NCBI GenBank assembly: GCA_951217055.1
Contig: OX578276.1
Location: 11,300,580 to 11,364,579 of the forward strand
Direction of reading: 5' to 3'
From: Gerris lacustris
Lineage: Eukaryota; Arthropoda; Insecta; Hemiptera; Gerridae
DNA length: 64,000 nt
In this document: positions 55,029-63,520 of the stretch, in pieces
Layout of the letters: every line of letters begins with the position of its first letter
Position numbering within the stretch: the stretch's first letter is position 1
Program-made: the position numbers and the translations under genes
The notes under the pieces: generated by a model
Databases searched by the model: none
What the model was told of the DNA's origin: nothing
Seen by the model: only the letters and a program-made list of their open reading frames with translations

Positions 55029-56753
55029 CTATGAAGCTGAGGTAAGCGAGTTGCTAACACCAGTGATGGGGATGTTAGCCTTAATCTTAGGAAGCTTTAA
55101 TATTTGACACAGGTGTCCTGATATGAAACTTGATTGAGAGCCTGAATCTAGGAGAGCTCTGGCTGTTATTTTACGACCTGAGTCACCAACGATCTCAACT
55201 TGTGCTGTAGAGAGAAGTGCGACTCTATTACTACCTTGATCGTGATGATGAACGGACGTTAATGATTTAGTTTGCGGTAAAGTTTGAGCCTGAGAGATGT
55301 TTGGTTGAGAGTTTAACGAAGATTGATTGCAAGAGTTGTCAGATTTATTATACGAGCGAGATAGATTCTGTTCTGAGGCAAAATGTTGATTTGAACTTGA
55401 TTCTTCTTGTTGCGATCTGTGCAGAAGAGAATTGTGTCTTTGAGAGCAAATCCTACAGGTCCTCGATCTACAATTAAATACATTATGACCAGTACGCAAA
55501 CAATTAAAGCATAAGTGAAGTGATTTGATCTTAAGATACCTATCATTAATTGACAATTTTAAGAAATCTGGGCATTCAAATATTTTATGATTTTGTTTGC
55601 AGACAATGCACTCTAAATCTGAGTGCATGTTGCCTTGTTTTTGTGGAGTATTGTTGTCATGAGTTTGTTGAGTAGTCTTATTATTGTATGAGCTTGGTTG
55701 AGTTGCGTTGTTGGTAGGTTGATCTGATAAGCTGGAATCATTACATGATACATGGCTTAATACTTTATTCTTATATGTACTGGTTGGTTTGACATTGACT
55801 GAAGATTTATGAAAGGTTGAGGTTTCAGCATCAAGGATCTGACATCTCCTTTGTAGAAAAACCGTAAGTTTTGTGTAAGTTGGAATTTCTTGTGAAATTG
55901 CACATTCTCGTTGCCACTCACGAAACGAGTTTAAGTCCATCTTTGAGCTTAATAGCTGAACGAGAAGAGTGCTCCAATGATCTGTAGGCTCTTCGAGAGC
56001 CTTGAGCGCTCGAACATGTTTCTGTGTATTGTCTAAGAGGCTCCGCAGAGACTTCCTACAGGATTTTTCAACTTTTTCCAAATTAAATAGTTCTCGAACA
56101 TGTCGTAAAATAATTAATTTTTTGTTTTGAAATCTATCTATTATTAAAGACCACGCAACCTCATAATTTGACTCTGACAGTTCAAGAGAATCGATGAGGG
56201 TCGCGGCGTTTCCCTTGAGAGACGTCCTAAGATACTGAAATTTATATAAGTTTGAGAGTGTTGCGTTATTATGAATTAAAGAACTAAATATCTCGTAGAA
56301 ACCAGGCCAAGATTCTGGAGCCCCGTCGAAGACCGGGAGGTTCACAGCAGGCAGTTTAACTTCCGGTAAAATAGGTTTGTTATAGTTATTATAGGCTTGA
56401 GGTGAGTTGACATGAGAATGAATTCGAGAGCTCTGAAGAAGCTGCTCAGCTCGGGTCACCACATCGTAGTATCCCTCTTCGAAGATTTCTCGGTTATTTA
56501 TCTGCGTATCATCCAGAATCTCTAATTGACCCTGAACGTCCTGGTATTCTTTCCAAGAATCTTTTACTATGTTAAACCTAACTTGGATCTGAGCATCTGA
56601 ATAGTCACATGATGCCAAATAAGAATTGAATTTATCTAATCTGGAAAGTAATAAATTACGTTTTGATATGAGAGATTTAATTTCCGTTGTATTTTGCGCC
56701 ATTGCTTGATCAGCATATTCAACTTGTTTACGAGACTTGCCTGATCGTTTCAT
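55029..56753 (-). CDS. BEL/Pao 2 gag-protease (574 codons, ends at amber)
   Basis: Open from ATG at 56753. N-terminal coiled region, then DUF1759-type gag (LPAVNLPVFDGAPESWPGF, FEYEIFSSLIH-like segment, LKGNAATLIDSLELSESNYE), a Gln/Asn-rich linker, zinc knuckle CFNCLRTGHNVFNC (CX2CX4HX4C) and protease ALLDSGSQSSFISGHL. It ends at a TAG (55031-55029); the same frame continues open directly into pol, so one codon separates it from the downstream frame. The gag itself looks intact. Gag forms particles; the protease would process the polyprotein. Confidence 0.8.
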   Translation of the reverse strand: MKRSGKSRKQVEYADQAMAQNTTEIKSLISKRNLLLSRLDKFNSYLASCDYSDAQIQVRFNIVKDSWKEYQDVQGQLEILDDTQINNREIFEEGYYDVVTRAEQLLQSSRIHSHVNSPQAYNNYNKPILPEVKLPAVNLPVFDGAPESWPGFYEIFSSLIHNNATLSNLYKFQYLRTSLKGNAATLIDSLELSESNYEVAWSLIIDRFQNKKLIILRHVRELFNLEKVEKSCRKSLRSLLDNTQKHVRALKALEEPTDHWSTLLVQLLSSKMDLNSFREWQRECAISQEIPTYTKLTVFLQRRCQILDAETSTFHKSSVNVKPTSTYKNKVLSHVSCNDSSLSDQPTNNATQPSSYNNKTTQQTHDNNTPQKQGNMHSDLECIVCKQNHKIFECPDFLKLSINDRYLKIKSLHLCFNCLRTGHNVFNCRSRTCRICSQRHNSLLHRSQQEESSSNQHFASEQNLSRSYNKSDNSCNQSSLNSQPNISQAQTLPQTKSLTSVHHHDQGSNRVALLSTAQVEIVGDSGRKITARALLDSGSQSSFISGHLCQILKLPKIKANIPITGVSNSLTSAS

Positions 56754-57390
56754 GATAATACAATATATTAAGTGACAAAATAATACAAATGTAACAATAT
56801 AACTAATTAAATTAACTGAGGGGTTAAAAATTAAAAATTAAAAGAACGCGATTTATAATGTGTGTGGTTTATAATATGTGTGGTGTGAACCTAATTGTTT
56901 TTATTAATAAACATAATTTATAAATAATATAGTTAAAACATAAGTGAGTAGTTATAATTTGTGCGTTCTGGATATAGGATATCGATTCGATAATATATTG
57001 ATTTTGTATTGCATGTTTAGTCTAACCACCTGCCGTCTACTTGTACGACCGTGTGGAACCACCTCCGATCACCCCCACCCTTCCGATATGTTTTCGATAG
57101 CCTCACCTGTCCGGTCACCTGTACACGTGTAACGATGTATGTTGAAGAAGTCGATCTCGTTCTTGCGAAACGTCGACATGTGGAAGAAGCCGTTAGCATG
57201 CTGCGAAACGTCGATGTCTGGGAGAGGAGCCTATAAAAAATCTCGTGTTCCGACTGGTATTCGAACCCCCAATGTCTCGAGCGTGAATACTTTGACTAAA
57301 CGATCTCGGACACAGAGCCAATATGGAGGGGGAGGTCGAGAGTCGGTACATAAGCCTCGGTCATCATGAATAATAATTTTTAAACTATTC
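56754..57390. other. Junction between BEL/Pao 2 and the Polinton
   Basis: AT-rich to about 57010, then a GC-richer block with two gcgaaacgtcga copies (57165-57176 and about 57204-57215) preceded by gaagaag, reminiscent of degenerate Penelope/hammerhead ends. A tRNA-like sequence lies at 57249-57310. No protein gene is supported. Confidence 0.4.
57249..57310 (-). other. Degenerate tRNA-like sequence
   Basis: On minus, TCCGA at the 5' end pairs with TCGGA at the 3' end, GTTTAGTCAAAG resembles an A box and GGTTCGAATACC is a good B box. At 62 bases it is too short for a tRNA, and the T stem does not pair well. It is probably a pseudo-tRNA or the head of a tRNA-derived SINE. Confidence 0.3.
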
Positions 57391-57394
57391 TAAA

Positions 57395-57785
57395 AAATTA
57401 TTTCGCCCCCCTCCCCTCGGGGGGCTCTTTTTGTTGTAAAAAAAAAAGTGTTTCGAGCCCCCTTTATAAAATAATCTTCTCCGGATTGTTTCGGCCCCCT
57501 TTGTCGGGGCTCTGTTTGTTGTAAAAATTATTTCGGGCCCCCCCTTTATAAAATAATTTTCTCTATTCAAAAATTTAAATCGGGGCTCGTTTCTGTTGAC
57601 GGCCCCCTTTTTCAAAGTTTCCCGCTTAAATAAATAAACAGAGGGCGGTCTCATCTCATGCTCTAATGGGGTATATACGGGTGGTGTCCCCCTATCGAAA
57701 AAATATTAGCCCCCCTTTGTGAAAAAATTTATTTAAAAAAAAAATTTATTTAGGGGCTCGTTATCTGGGTCGATCCTCTCCCAGA
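57395..57785. repeat. Subterminal tandem repeats of the Polinton
   Basis: A unit of roughly 100 bases with ggggctc...tttgttgtaaaa and ggccccccctttataaaataat words recurs at about 57415, 57500 and 57570, and degenerately to 57785. G-tract/C-tract blocks alternate with AT-rich blocks. Probably part of the left terminal inverted repeat. Confidence 0.65.
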
Positions 57786-58032
57786 CTTGTATTTAATATT
57801 ATTATTTCTTTTAACGTAATGTTTTAAAAGTTGATAACGAGAACAGGATGTTCTCTGCGGTCGCAGACTTCCCTCTTAAAAATGTAATCTATAATAATTA
57901 TTGTATACGGGTAGATTAAAAAAGAAATACAATTTATTTAAACATATTTTATTATAATAATATCAATTCAATTATTACATCCGATTGAAAAAAGGAATTT
58001 ATGTTAACATAAGTTTTAAATCAAAATATCAA
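57786..58032. other. Polinton left non-coding spacer
   Basis: AT-rich, no frame seen. On minus, downstream of the IAP stop, AATAAA-type words (about 57925-57965) could serve as polyadenylation signals. Confidence 0.4.
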
Positions 58033-58592
58033 CTATGAAATAAATATTCTAACAACTTCTTCGATGTCTTGTCTACATATTCCACATTTGTTAAGTTTGA
58101 CTGAACAGTCTATGCATGAAATAAGATGACCGCAAGGGAGGAAAGCTACTTCTAGAGGTTGTTCTAAACATATTTTACAGATCGAAGCTTCTGTTACAGC
58201 GGTAGATTGTAGTTCAGACGAGTTGTAATTTTTACACGTTCCATATCTGACTTTTTCGATGAAATAACGTCCTTTCTTCATAAGAAGATAGTTACACGTC
58301 GAGAACCACTTTGCATGCTCCACCCAGGGATTGTCGTCTTTCTCCCAATCTTTGAGTCCACCGCCGCAGTAAAAACATATAGTTTTATCTTCTTTTCCGG
58401 TGTAATAAAATCCTGCTTCACTGAGAAGTTTCGGTTCGACTGAGCCAATCCATGATACAAAAGAATTGAACCTGTCCTCGAAGCAAACCGAGGGAAGGAT
58501 ATTCTATGTCTGTTTTTATAGCGTTCACTCCGAGAAGAATAAACTTCTCCGTAAACTATATCGATATATTGACCGAGCGAAGCCGGTAACAT
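58033..58592 (-). CDS. iap: Viral-type inhibitor of apoptosis (BIR + RING)
   Basis: The frame 58503-58033 carries one BIR domain with GFYYTG and exact CX2CX16HX6C spacing (CFYCGGG...VEHAKWFSTC), then a C-terminal C3HC4 RING (CKICLEQ, LPCGHLISCIDC, CGICRQD) ending VVRIFIS. The BIR binds caspases or IAP antagonists, and the RING is an E3 ubiquitin ligase module, so the protein should block host cell suicide. This frame has a TAG at 58506-58504 and no ATG before the BIR; the likely start codon (58592-58590) lies in another frame, so either a frameshift near 58495 or a short intron is needed. One BIR rather than two is fewer than in most baculovirus IAPs. Confidence 0.85.
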
Positions 58593-58602
58593 AACGAGTT
58601 GA

Positions 58603-59307
58603 TTAATACATACACTTGTGCTCGGGACAATGGTAAAGCGTTACTAATGTAAAACAATAAACACACATAACGGTACAAGTGATATCTGGTAGTTTGATGA
58701 ATCCGTTTATCGCCAATCCGAGACTATTTTGAGTGAAATCGTTTTTAAACGTTTCAAACCTGGGCATAGTATCCATCAGGTTTATCCGACTTATATTCAA
58801 AGAGGACCATTGGAGAAGTGCGTAGAGTTTAACATTTGAGCATCTGTCTTTTAATCCGATATTGTGGTGACCGCAACTCAGCTCCTTATGCCTCGGGTTG
58901 AATTGATCCACCAATTTGTCTACTGTCGTCTCACATCCGAATTCCTCCAAGTTGAATACGGGCTTACCGATTATGATACTTAAAAAAGAACATTTCTCCT
59001 TACCTTTGGCGAAAACCAGTCTGCTGTTGGAGGTTTCTCTTTCGAGGATTTCACCGAGCCGACTATAGTCCTCCTCGCCACCGCTATACTCGAGTCCATG
59101 AAAGCGTTTCGTCAACCACCGATTGGTACCGAAATCTAATTTAACTTTTGACGGTGGTTTAAAGTAGTAGTAATGTATGGACGCCTTTAACGAAGAATTA
59201 CACAACGATAATTCTTTCACAATATAATCGGATCTGCTCCTGAAGGCACCAAACTCGACCAGTGTAAACAGTACCATGGCCCGAGCACGACTGAGACGAA
59301 ATATCAT
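58603..59307 (-). CDS. Polinton accessory protein, exonuclease-like (234 aa)
   Basis: ATG at 59307; a second Met at codon 11 (MVLFTLVEFGAF) is an equally good start. Motifs in order: LVEFGAFRSRSDYIVKELSL, YYYFKPPSKVKL, RWLTKRFHGLEYSGGEEDY, LVFAKGKEKCSFLSIIIGK, VFNLEEFGC, and CGHHN...DRCSNVKLYALLQW. This resembles an uncharacterised family common in insect mobile elements whose layout recalls DEDD 3'-5' exonucleases (VE at strand 1, KGxEK...FL, NLE.xGC, late Cys/His pair). The nuclease activity is inference. It ends 10 bases before the IAP start, suggesting one transcript. Confidence 0.65.
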   Translation of the reverse strand: MIFRLSRARAMVLFTLVEFGAFRSRSDYIVKELSLCNSSLKASIHYYYFKPPSKVKLDFGTNRWLTKRFHGLEYSGGEEDYSRLGEILERETSNSRLVFAKGKEKCSFLSIIIGKPVFNLEEFGCETTVDKLVDQFNPRHKELSCGHHNIGLKDRCSNVKLYALLQWSSLNISRINLMDTMPRFETFKNDFTQNSLGLAINGFIKLPDITCTVMCVYCFTLVTLYHCPEHKCMY

Positions 59308-59387
59308 TACGTTTATTTTCTTTTATTCTTATCTCATTCCGACCAATAGTAAAGTAAGTTACATCCGTTATGATTAATACCGATTGA

Positions 59388-59420
59388 TATAAACTAACCT
59401 CAGGTCAGTCGCTTTCAGAC
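59388..59420 (+). promoter_or_regulatory. TATA box and initiator for the spliced gene
   Basis: TATAAA at 59388-59393, with TCAGTC at 59405 and TTTCAGAC at 59413-59420; the second places +1 about 29 bases from the TATA. It sits in the 134-base gap between divergent genes at 59307 and 59442. Confidence 0.5.
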
Positions 59421-59441
59421 CTGTGTGAAGCTCACATCGCT

Positions 59442-60057
59442 ATGGATTTACTCTATCAAACGGTTATTGTACGTTTCAATCCGACAAAATGTCTTCTGGT
59501 CGGAATGAACGCGTTCGATGGTGAGCCTACCTTGAGATTCCAAAACGGTAGAGTCGCTATAGACGTCGGTGAAGATGTGTTGAACGGAATTAAAACTAAC
59601 CAACAAATTATAAACAATTTTTTCATGGAATCAACAGGTGAAAACATATTCTTCATAGACAGAAAAACGACTGTCGACGTGTTTTTGGAGAAACAGAAAA
59701 AGAAGAGAACCGTGTTAGTTTTTTCCGAATTGAATCCATGGCCTATCGTTTCCGTGAACATTTTAAGAAGCGTAAAACTGTATAAGAAAGATGTCATAAT
59801 CCTGCTATCAAACATTCGAAAGATCGAAGACTATATTGAAAATTTAAAGAAAATATGGAGTAAGTTTTTATTATTAACGTTTCATTTTACAATATTATTT
59901 TTGACAATTTATCATTTTACATTATAACTTATCAATTGATTTAATTATAGATACTACCGAAGGAGCCGAACTCGCTATACAACCTGAAGTTTACTTTGAC
60001 GTAGACGAATGTCTGAAGGAAATACGTATGAAGCAAGCATTTTCTGACGACGAATAA
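59442..60057 (+). CDS. Spliced Polinton gene of unknown function (two exons)
   Basis: Exon 1 is 59442-59859 and exon 2 is 59951-60057; the 91-base intron has donor gtaagt and acceptor ttaattatag. The split Asn codon joins in frame, giving about 174 residues. N-terminal part: VRFNPTKCLLVGMNAFDGEP, VAIDVGEDVL, NIFFIDRKTTVDVF; then VLVFSELNPWPIVSVNILRS. C-terminus is acidic (VYFDVDECLKEI, ending SDDE). Unspliced, the frame would end in a hydrophobic run encoded by the intron. No known domain was recognised. AATAAA overlaps the stop. Confidence 0.75.
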
Positions 60058-60058
60058 A
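60053..60058 (+). terminator. Polyadenylation signal overlapping the stop codon
   Basis: AATAAA lies across the TAA stop of the spliced gene; a second AATAAA-like word follows at about 60063. The convergent integrase gene ends 80 bases away. Confidence 0.5.
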
Positions 60059-60139
60059 GGAAAATAAAAACACAGACTTGTAATGTTTTTGTACACAATA
60101 TTTTTATTTTTACCAGAAATATACAATTATATTTTTAAA

Positions 60140-61060
60140 TTATAAAATGTCTTTTTTATTTATCCACCTGCTCTTTTCATTCAAGCCAAAATAATTTACA
60201 TAGAGTTTATTATTTTTTCTCTGTAAAATGTTAATCAAATAAGCCTCCGGATATGTGACGGGTTGCAGTTCCTGTCGATAAAATTTCCCTGCTATCGGTT
60301 GTTCGCCGTCATCGATGAGACTATACGTTATAGGATTCGTACTGTGAACTGAATCGATCTTGAAAATTTCACTTGTCCAATTTGCATGATAGGATTTATC
60401 GAAAACGGTTTTTTGTTTCGATATCCTGACGTGAGTACCCACGTCCAAGTCGGGTCCTTTACTCGCGTTTCTCTCGTAGGCGTAGACTGTCCGAAGAAGT
60501 TCCTTCTCGTTTTCCGAGTTGACTTGCGAAGGTTTCATGCCGATGGTACGGTGGAAAGTGTTGTTGTACTCGCTTACGACACGAGGCAACAGATTCAAAT
60601 ACGAGTAGGATCCTTGTCGGTACATCTCTTTAAAGAGTTTATTTTTAAAAGTTCTATTGAACCGTTCTACGATACTCGCCTTGAGGGGAGAGTACGTCGT
60701 GTAGTGAGTCACTCCGTGTTTTTTCATCAGTTTAGAGAAATGTTCGTTGAAAAATTCTCTTCCCTTGTCGCTCTGTATGAATTTAAATTTTCGTTCCTTT
60801 AAAACCGTTTCCATCGCTCTCGTCACACTCAACCCGTCTTTGGTCTTTAACGGTACGACCCAAGCATACTTGGTGAAACAGTCTATAGCCGTTAAAATAT
60901 ACTTGTATTGCTTATTCACTTTGGCATGTTGTCGCATATCCACGAGATCGATTTGTAGTAAATCACCGATCCCTTTCACCGTAGTCTTTCTTCGCGGGTA
61001 GTGTATGCGGGCTGGTTTCAGTATCTCGTCCACTATGGTTTCCTTTACCGTTTTCTTCAT
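60140..61060 (-). CDS. Polinton retroviral-type integrase (306 aa)
   Basis: ATG at 61060. The core has QIDLVDMRQHAK (Asp 1), FIQSDKGREFF (Asp 2) and YSPLKASIVERFNRTFKNK (Glu, 33-34 residues after Asp 2), the DDE triad of rve integrases. Later, VVSEYNNTFHRTIGMKPSQV is the typical post-core segment, and the C-terminus (LQPVTYPEAYLINILQRKNN, YVNYFGLNEKSRWI) resembles the chromodomain-like end of Polinton integrases. No zinc-binding N-terminal domain is present in this frame. The enzyme would insert the linear element into host DNA. Uninterrupted. Confidence 0.92.
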   Translation of the reverse strand: MKKTVKETIVDEILKPARIHYPRRKTTVKGIGDLLQIDLVDMRQHAKVNKQYKYILTAIDCFTKYAWVVPLKTKDGLSVTRAMETVLKERKFKFIQSDKGREFFNEHFSKLMKKHGVTHYTTYSPLKASIVERFNRTFKNKLFKEMYRQGSYSYLNLLPRVVSEYNNTFHRTIGMKPSQVNSENEKELLRTVYAYERNASKGPDLDVGTHVRISKQKTVFDKSYHANWTSEIFKIDSVHSTNPITYSLIDDGEQPIAGKFYRQELQPVTYPEAYLINILQRKNNKLYVNYFGLNEKSRWINKKDIL

Positions 61061-61105
61061 TCTCGTATGCGACTGATGATTTTTACTCCGGGCCCCCTTA
61101 TATAG

Positions 61106-61981
61106 TTAGTAAACGAAGCCGTCCTCTCTGAGTTCCTCTATAATAGATTCGATTTCGTTTGAATGCGAGTTGTTTCCGCTCTGTTGCGAGGCCAAAAGTA
61201 ATCTTAGACGGTCCACAAGTTCGTTCGGGTCGTTATAATATTCGAAAACGGGGCGATCCACGTGCATAAACCCTTTACCCTGTTTCGGTTTTTTCAGAGA
61301 CGGAGATGTCGGTCCTGCTCTCGTTAGCGTGGGCGAAGACTCCGAGGAGAATAGCTTCGATATTATGTTTTTATATTTCTTCCCTTTGCTACTGCTTATC
61401 TGTTTTTCACTGCTATAATTCTGTTTATGCGCGTTTGTCATTTCTAATATCCGACGGTATGTGATTAAATCGTCCGGCGTATATGTTTGCGGTTCTTTGA
61501 GTAGCAGTAACTCGTACAGACCCGGAGTTCCCTTAAATACCGTCTCGTTTATTATAATGTTCTCCTTTTCGTCTATCGTCACATTCTTATCACCTACGGT
61601 CATTTTACCGTCGGCACCGAAATTTAAACCGTATCTCGTATCGAAATCCGCAGTTTTACCTTGAATAAACGCGCTCATGTAGGGTTCCAATAGTCCAGAA
61701 ACGAAAGGTTTCTCCGATACACCGCTTTTCACTTTAACACCCGTATCCTTTTTATCGGTTTCGTCGCTTTTAACAGTGGCACCGGTTTCCTTTTTAACGA
61801 TAACAGTTTCATTATTTTTAGTCATAGCGTCTTTGATACTTTCCAACGGCTCTGTAATAGGCTCGAGTTGTTCTCTGAGTAGTAAATCATCGTCTGCCTT
61901 ACCGCGTAAAAATAACTTGTATTTTTTCCTGAGGGAGTCGGCGGCCTTTACGACTTCACGTGTCAATTCTTTAGACTCCAT
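61106..61981 (-). CDS. DUF8207-like Polinton protein (291 aa)
   Basis: ATG at 61981. N-terminal charged and coiled region, a Lys/Thr/Val-rich linker, then the conserved block FDTRYGLNFGADGKMTVGDK, VFKGTPGLYELLLLKEPQTY and LITYRRILEMTNAHKQNY, and a C-terminal block DPNELVDRLRLLLASQQSGN with IESIIEELREDGF. This protein is a regular Polinton companion of unknown role, found beside the ATPase and integrase. Here it lies between them with 45- and 37-base gaps, suggesting a shared minus-strand transcript. Confidence 0.8.
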   Translation of the reverse strand: MESKELTREVVKAADSLRKKYKLFLRGKADDDLLLREQLEPITEPLESIKDAMTKNNETVIVKKETGATVKSDETDKKDTGVKVKSGVSEKPFVSGLLEPYMSAFIQGKTADFDTRYGLNFGADGKMTVGDKNVTIDEKENIIINETVFKGTPGLYELLLLKEPQTYTPDDLITYRRILEMTNAHKQNYSSEKQISSSKGKKYKNIISKLFSSESSPTLTRAGPTSPSLKKPKQGKGFMHVDRPVFEYYNDPNELVDRLRLLLASQQSGNNSHSNEIESIIEELREDGFVY

Positions 61982-62018
61982 ATCGATACTGATAACTATA
62001 ACAAACGAACATTTATAT

Positions 62019-62714
62019 TTATACCCTCTCGATAAAAGTGTCCAGGTTTTTGCGATAACGTCCCTTGTTTAACGCGCTGTCCTTGTCAATCACCACGTAG
62101 TTGTACGTCGAATCGCTCCAGCATGATTTACACATGTCTTTAAAAGTATTAAAAGACATATCGGTGTTGACATGTTCCGAATAGATGTGTTTCAAATTCA
62201 GCTCGTCTTGTCGGAAAATAAAAATAAGATTGGCGTTATCGCGTATAAGATGTTTCGGAACTCTCGTGTAGGTCTGCGTCAAATAAAACGAATCGACACT
62301 TTGATGACGGCCTCTGGAGAAATAGTCCCTCATAATGTCCTGGTTATCGGTGACCACATCGTCGAATATTATCACGGAATCCGGTAAAGCGTCCTGCGGA
62401 TGAATAACATTTTCTTTGTCTGTGAACATGTGACAACCGATTTGCGGTACTTTTTTCATGACCTGACGGAGGAACTCGTATTTGGGCTGGTTCAACGATT
62501 TACTGTATAAATAGAGGTTTTTAAACCTTACTCCGTTTCCGTGCAATAGAAGTGACAGTACCAGACACGTTTTTCCGCAATTGCTCGGTCCGCAAATCAG
62601 ACATCGGATGGTGTCGGGCAGTAAAAGCCCGTGCTTCCTTCTAACCGTCTGGTTCGATAGCAGAATATTGTAATCCGTTACGGGCAAAGAGAGAGCGTGT
62701 TTCCTCAGTCTCAT
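62019..62714 (-). CDS. FtsK/A32-type packaging ATPase (231 aa)
   Basis: Walker A is CLICGPSNCGKTCLVLSLLL and Walker B is DSVIIFDDVVTDNQD; then SRGRHQSVDSFYLTQTYTRV and NLIFIFRQDELNLKHIY, the sensor region of viral genome-packaging ATPases. The first ATG is at 62714; the open frame extends to 62753 only with a GTG, so the shorter form is chosen. The enzyme would pump the element's DNA into a capsid. Uninterrupted. Confidence 0.92.
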   Translation of the reverse strand: MRLRKHALSLPVTDYNILLSNQTVRRKHGLLLPDTIRCLICGPSNCGKTCLVLSLLLHGNGVRFKNLYLYSKSLNQPKYEFLRQVMKKVPQIGCHMFTDKENVIHPQDALPDSVIIFDDVVTDNQDIMRDYFSRGRHQSVDSFYLTQTYTRVPKHLIRDNANLIFIFRQDELNLKHIYSEHVNTDMSFNTFKDMCKSCWSDSTYNYVVIDKDSALNKGRYRKNLDTFIERV

Positions 62715-62753
62715 CTCGACTACGAGTGAAGGGGTCGCGACTACGGTCAACAC

Positions 62754-62790
62754 TTAAATACTCTGTGACGGGCGGGATCTACATCAGTTC
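62754..62790 (+). promoter_or_regulatory. Promoter for the plus-strand virion genes
   Basis: TTAAATA at 62754-62760 and TCAGTT (A at 62786) are spaced 32 bases, as expected for a TATA/initiator pair, 16 bases before the ATG at 62802. It lies in the 87-base divergent gap with the ATPase gene. Confidence 0.45.
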
Positions 62791-62801
62791 ATCACTAGAC
62801 T

Positions 62802-63107
62802 ATGAAGAGGAAACAACGCGGAGGAAGTCTGAATACTCTTATAGACAAGTTACCTTTCGAAGTACACATTCCCGGTTACAGTTATTGCGGTCCGGGTACC
62901 AAGTTGAGTAAACGATTGAAACGCGGAGACGAGGGAGTCAACGACTTGGACAGACACTGTCGCACTCACGATATCGCCTATTCCGAGAGCAAAGACCCGA
63001 AGGAGAGACGTAAAGCGGACAGGGCACTCGCCGAAAGAGCTTGGCGACGGTTCAAAGCGTCGGACTCGAGTCTGGGAGAGAAGGCGGCGCGGCGGCTTGG
63101 TTCGTGA
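62802..63107 (+). CDS. Parvovirus-type phospholipase A2 domain (N-terminal part of core protein)
   Basis: ATG at 62802. PFEVHIPGYSYCGPGTKLSK holds the calcium-binding loop (YCGPGT), and DLDRHCRTHDIAY holds the catalytic His-Asp pair, as in parvovirus VP1 PLA2 domains that open endosomal membranes during entry. The frame ends at 63107 in a GC-rich ggcggcgcggcggc stretch, where the next frame continues the protein; related Polinton proteins have both parts in one chain, so a frameshift (genuine or sequencing error) is likely near 63088. Confidence 0.85.
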   Translation: MKRKQRGGSLNTLIDKLPFEVHIPGYSYCGPGTKLSKRLKRGDEGVNDLDRHCRTHDIAYSESKDPKERRKADRALAERAWRRFKASDSSLGEKAARRLGS

Positions 63108-63520
63108 CCACCGCGATGAAAACTAAGGCTAAATTGGGTGGGAGTTTCCGAGACGTTGTAAAGGCCGTGGGCAAGTCGGACGACGTACGGGCGGCGGTGA
63201 AGAAAGCGAAAAAGTACGTCAGCAAAGTGTTGAAACAGAAAAAGAGAAAGGTAAAGCTTCCCAGATTTTTACCCATACCCCAATGGACGGGAGGTTTTCT
63301 AGTGCCTCTGATATCGGCTCTAGGCGCGATAGGGGCGCTGGCCGGAGGCGCCTCGTCGGTGGCGAAAACCGTAAACGAAGCAAAAGACGCCAAGGCGCGA
63401 TTAGAGGAGATGAAACGTCACAACATGGCCATGGAACCTCAAAAAATCGGCAGAGGACTCTACTTGAAACCGTACCGAAAAGGCTACGGCCTGTTCCTAA
63501 AACCGTACGGGAAAAATTGA
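63090..63520 (+). CDS. Basic membrane-active core protein (continuation of PLA2 gene)
   Basis: Starting from AWFVTTAMKTKAKLG, without its own ATG, the frame is rich in Lys (VRAAVKKAKKYVSKVLKQKK), then has a hydrophobic Gly/Ala segment (GGFLVPLISALGAIGALAGG) and an amphipathic helix (VAKTVNEAKDAKARLEEMKR), ending with two similar YLKPYRKGYG / FLKPYGKN motifs. This layout matches Polinton/adintovirus virion-core proteins comparable to adenovirus pVI/pX. It overlaps the protease frame at 63283-63520. Confidence 0.75.

Larger units (their letters stand above)
52146..56753 (-). mobile_element. BEL/Pao retrotransposon 2 (minus strand), RT deleted, 5' LTR missing
   Basis: Read right to left: gag-protease, pre-RT, end of RNase H, integrase, C-terminal domain, polypurine tract, 3' LTR. 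It inserted in hAT4. Upstream of the gag start (56753) no LTR copy is found before the Polinton, so the 5' end is truncated; the exact break between about 56760 and 57000 cannot be placed. Confidence 0.88.

Noticed and set aside
57051..57369. Overlapping frames of 60-76 codons left of the Polinton
   Set aside because: Four frames on both strands are open in the same GC-rich repeat block; none shows a domain, and the tRNA-like and gcgaaacgtcga repeats explain the composition better.
60386..61001. Plus-strand frames of 138 and 84 codons
   Set aside because: They are antisense to the well-supported integrase gene and show no domain of their own.
61461..62387. Plus-strand frames opposite the DUF8207-like and ATPase genes
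   Set aside because: Shadows of GC-richer coding sequence on the other strand; no recognisable motifs.
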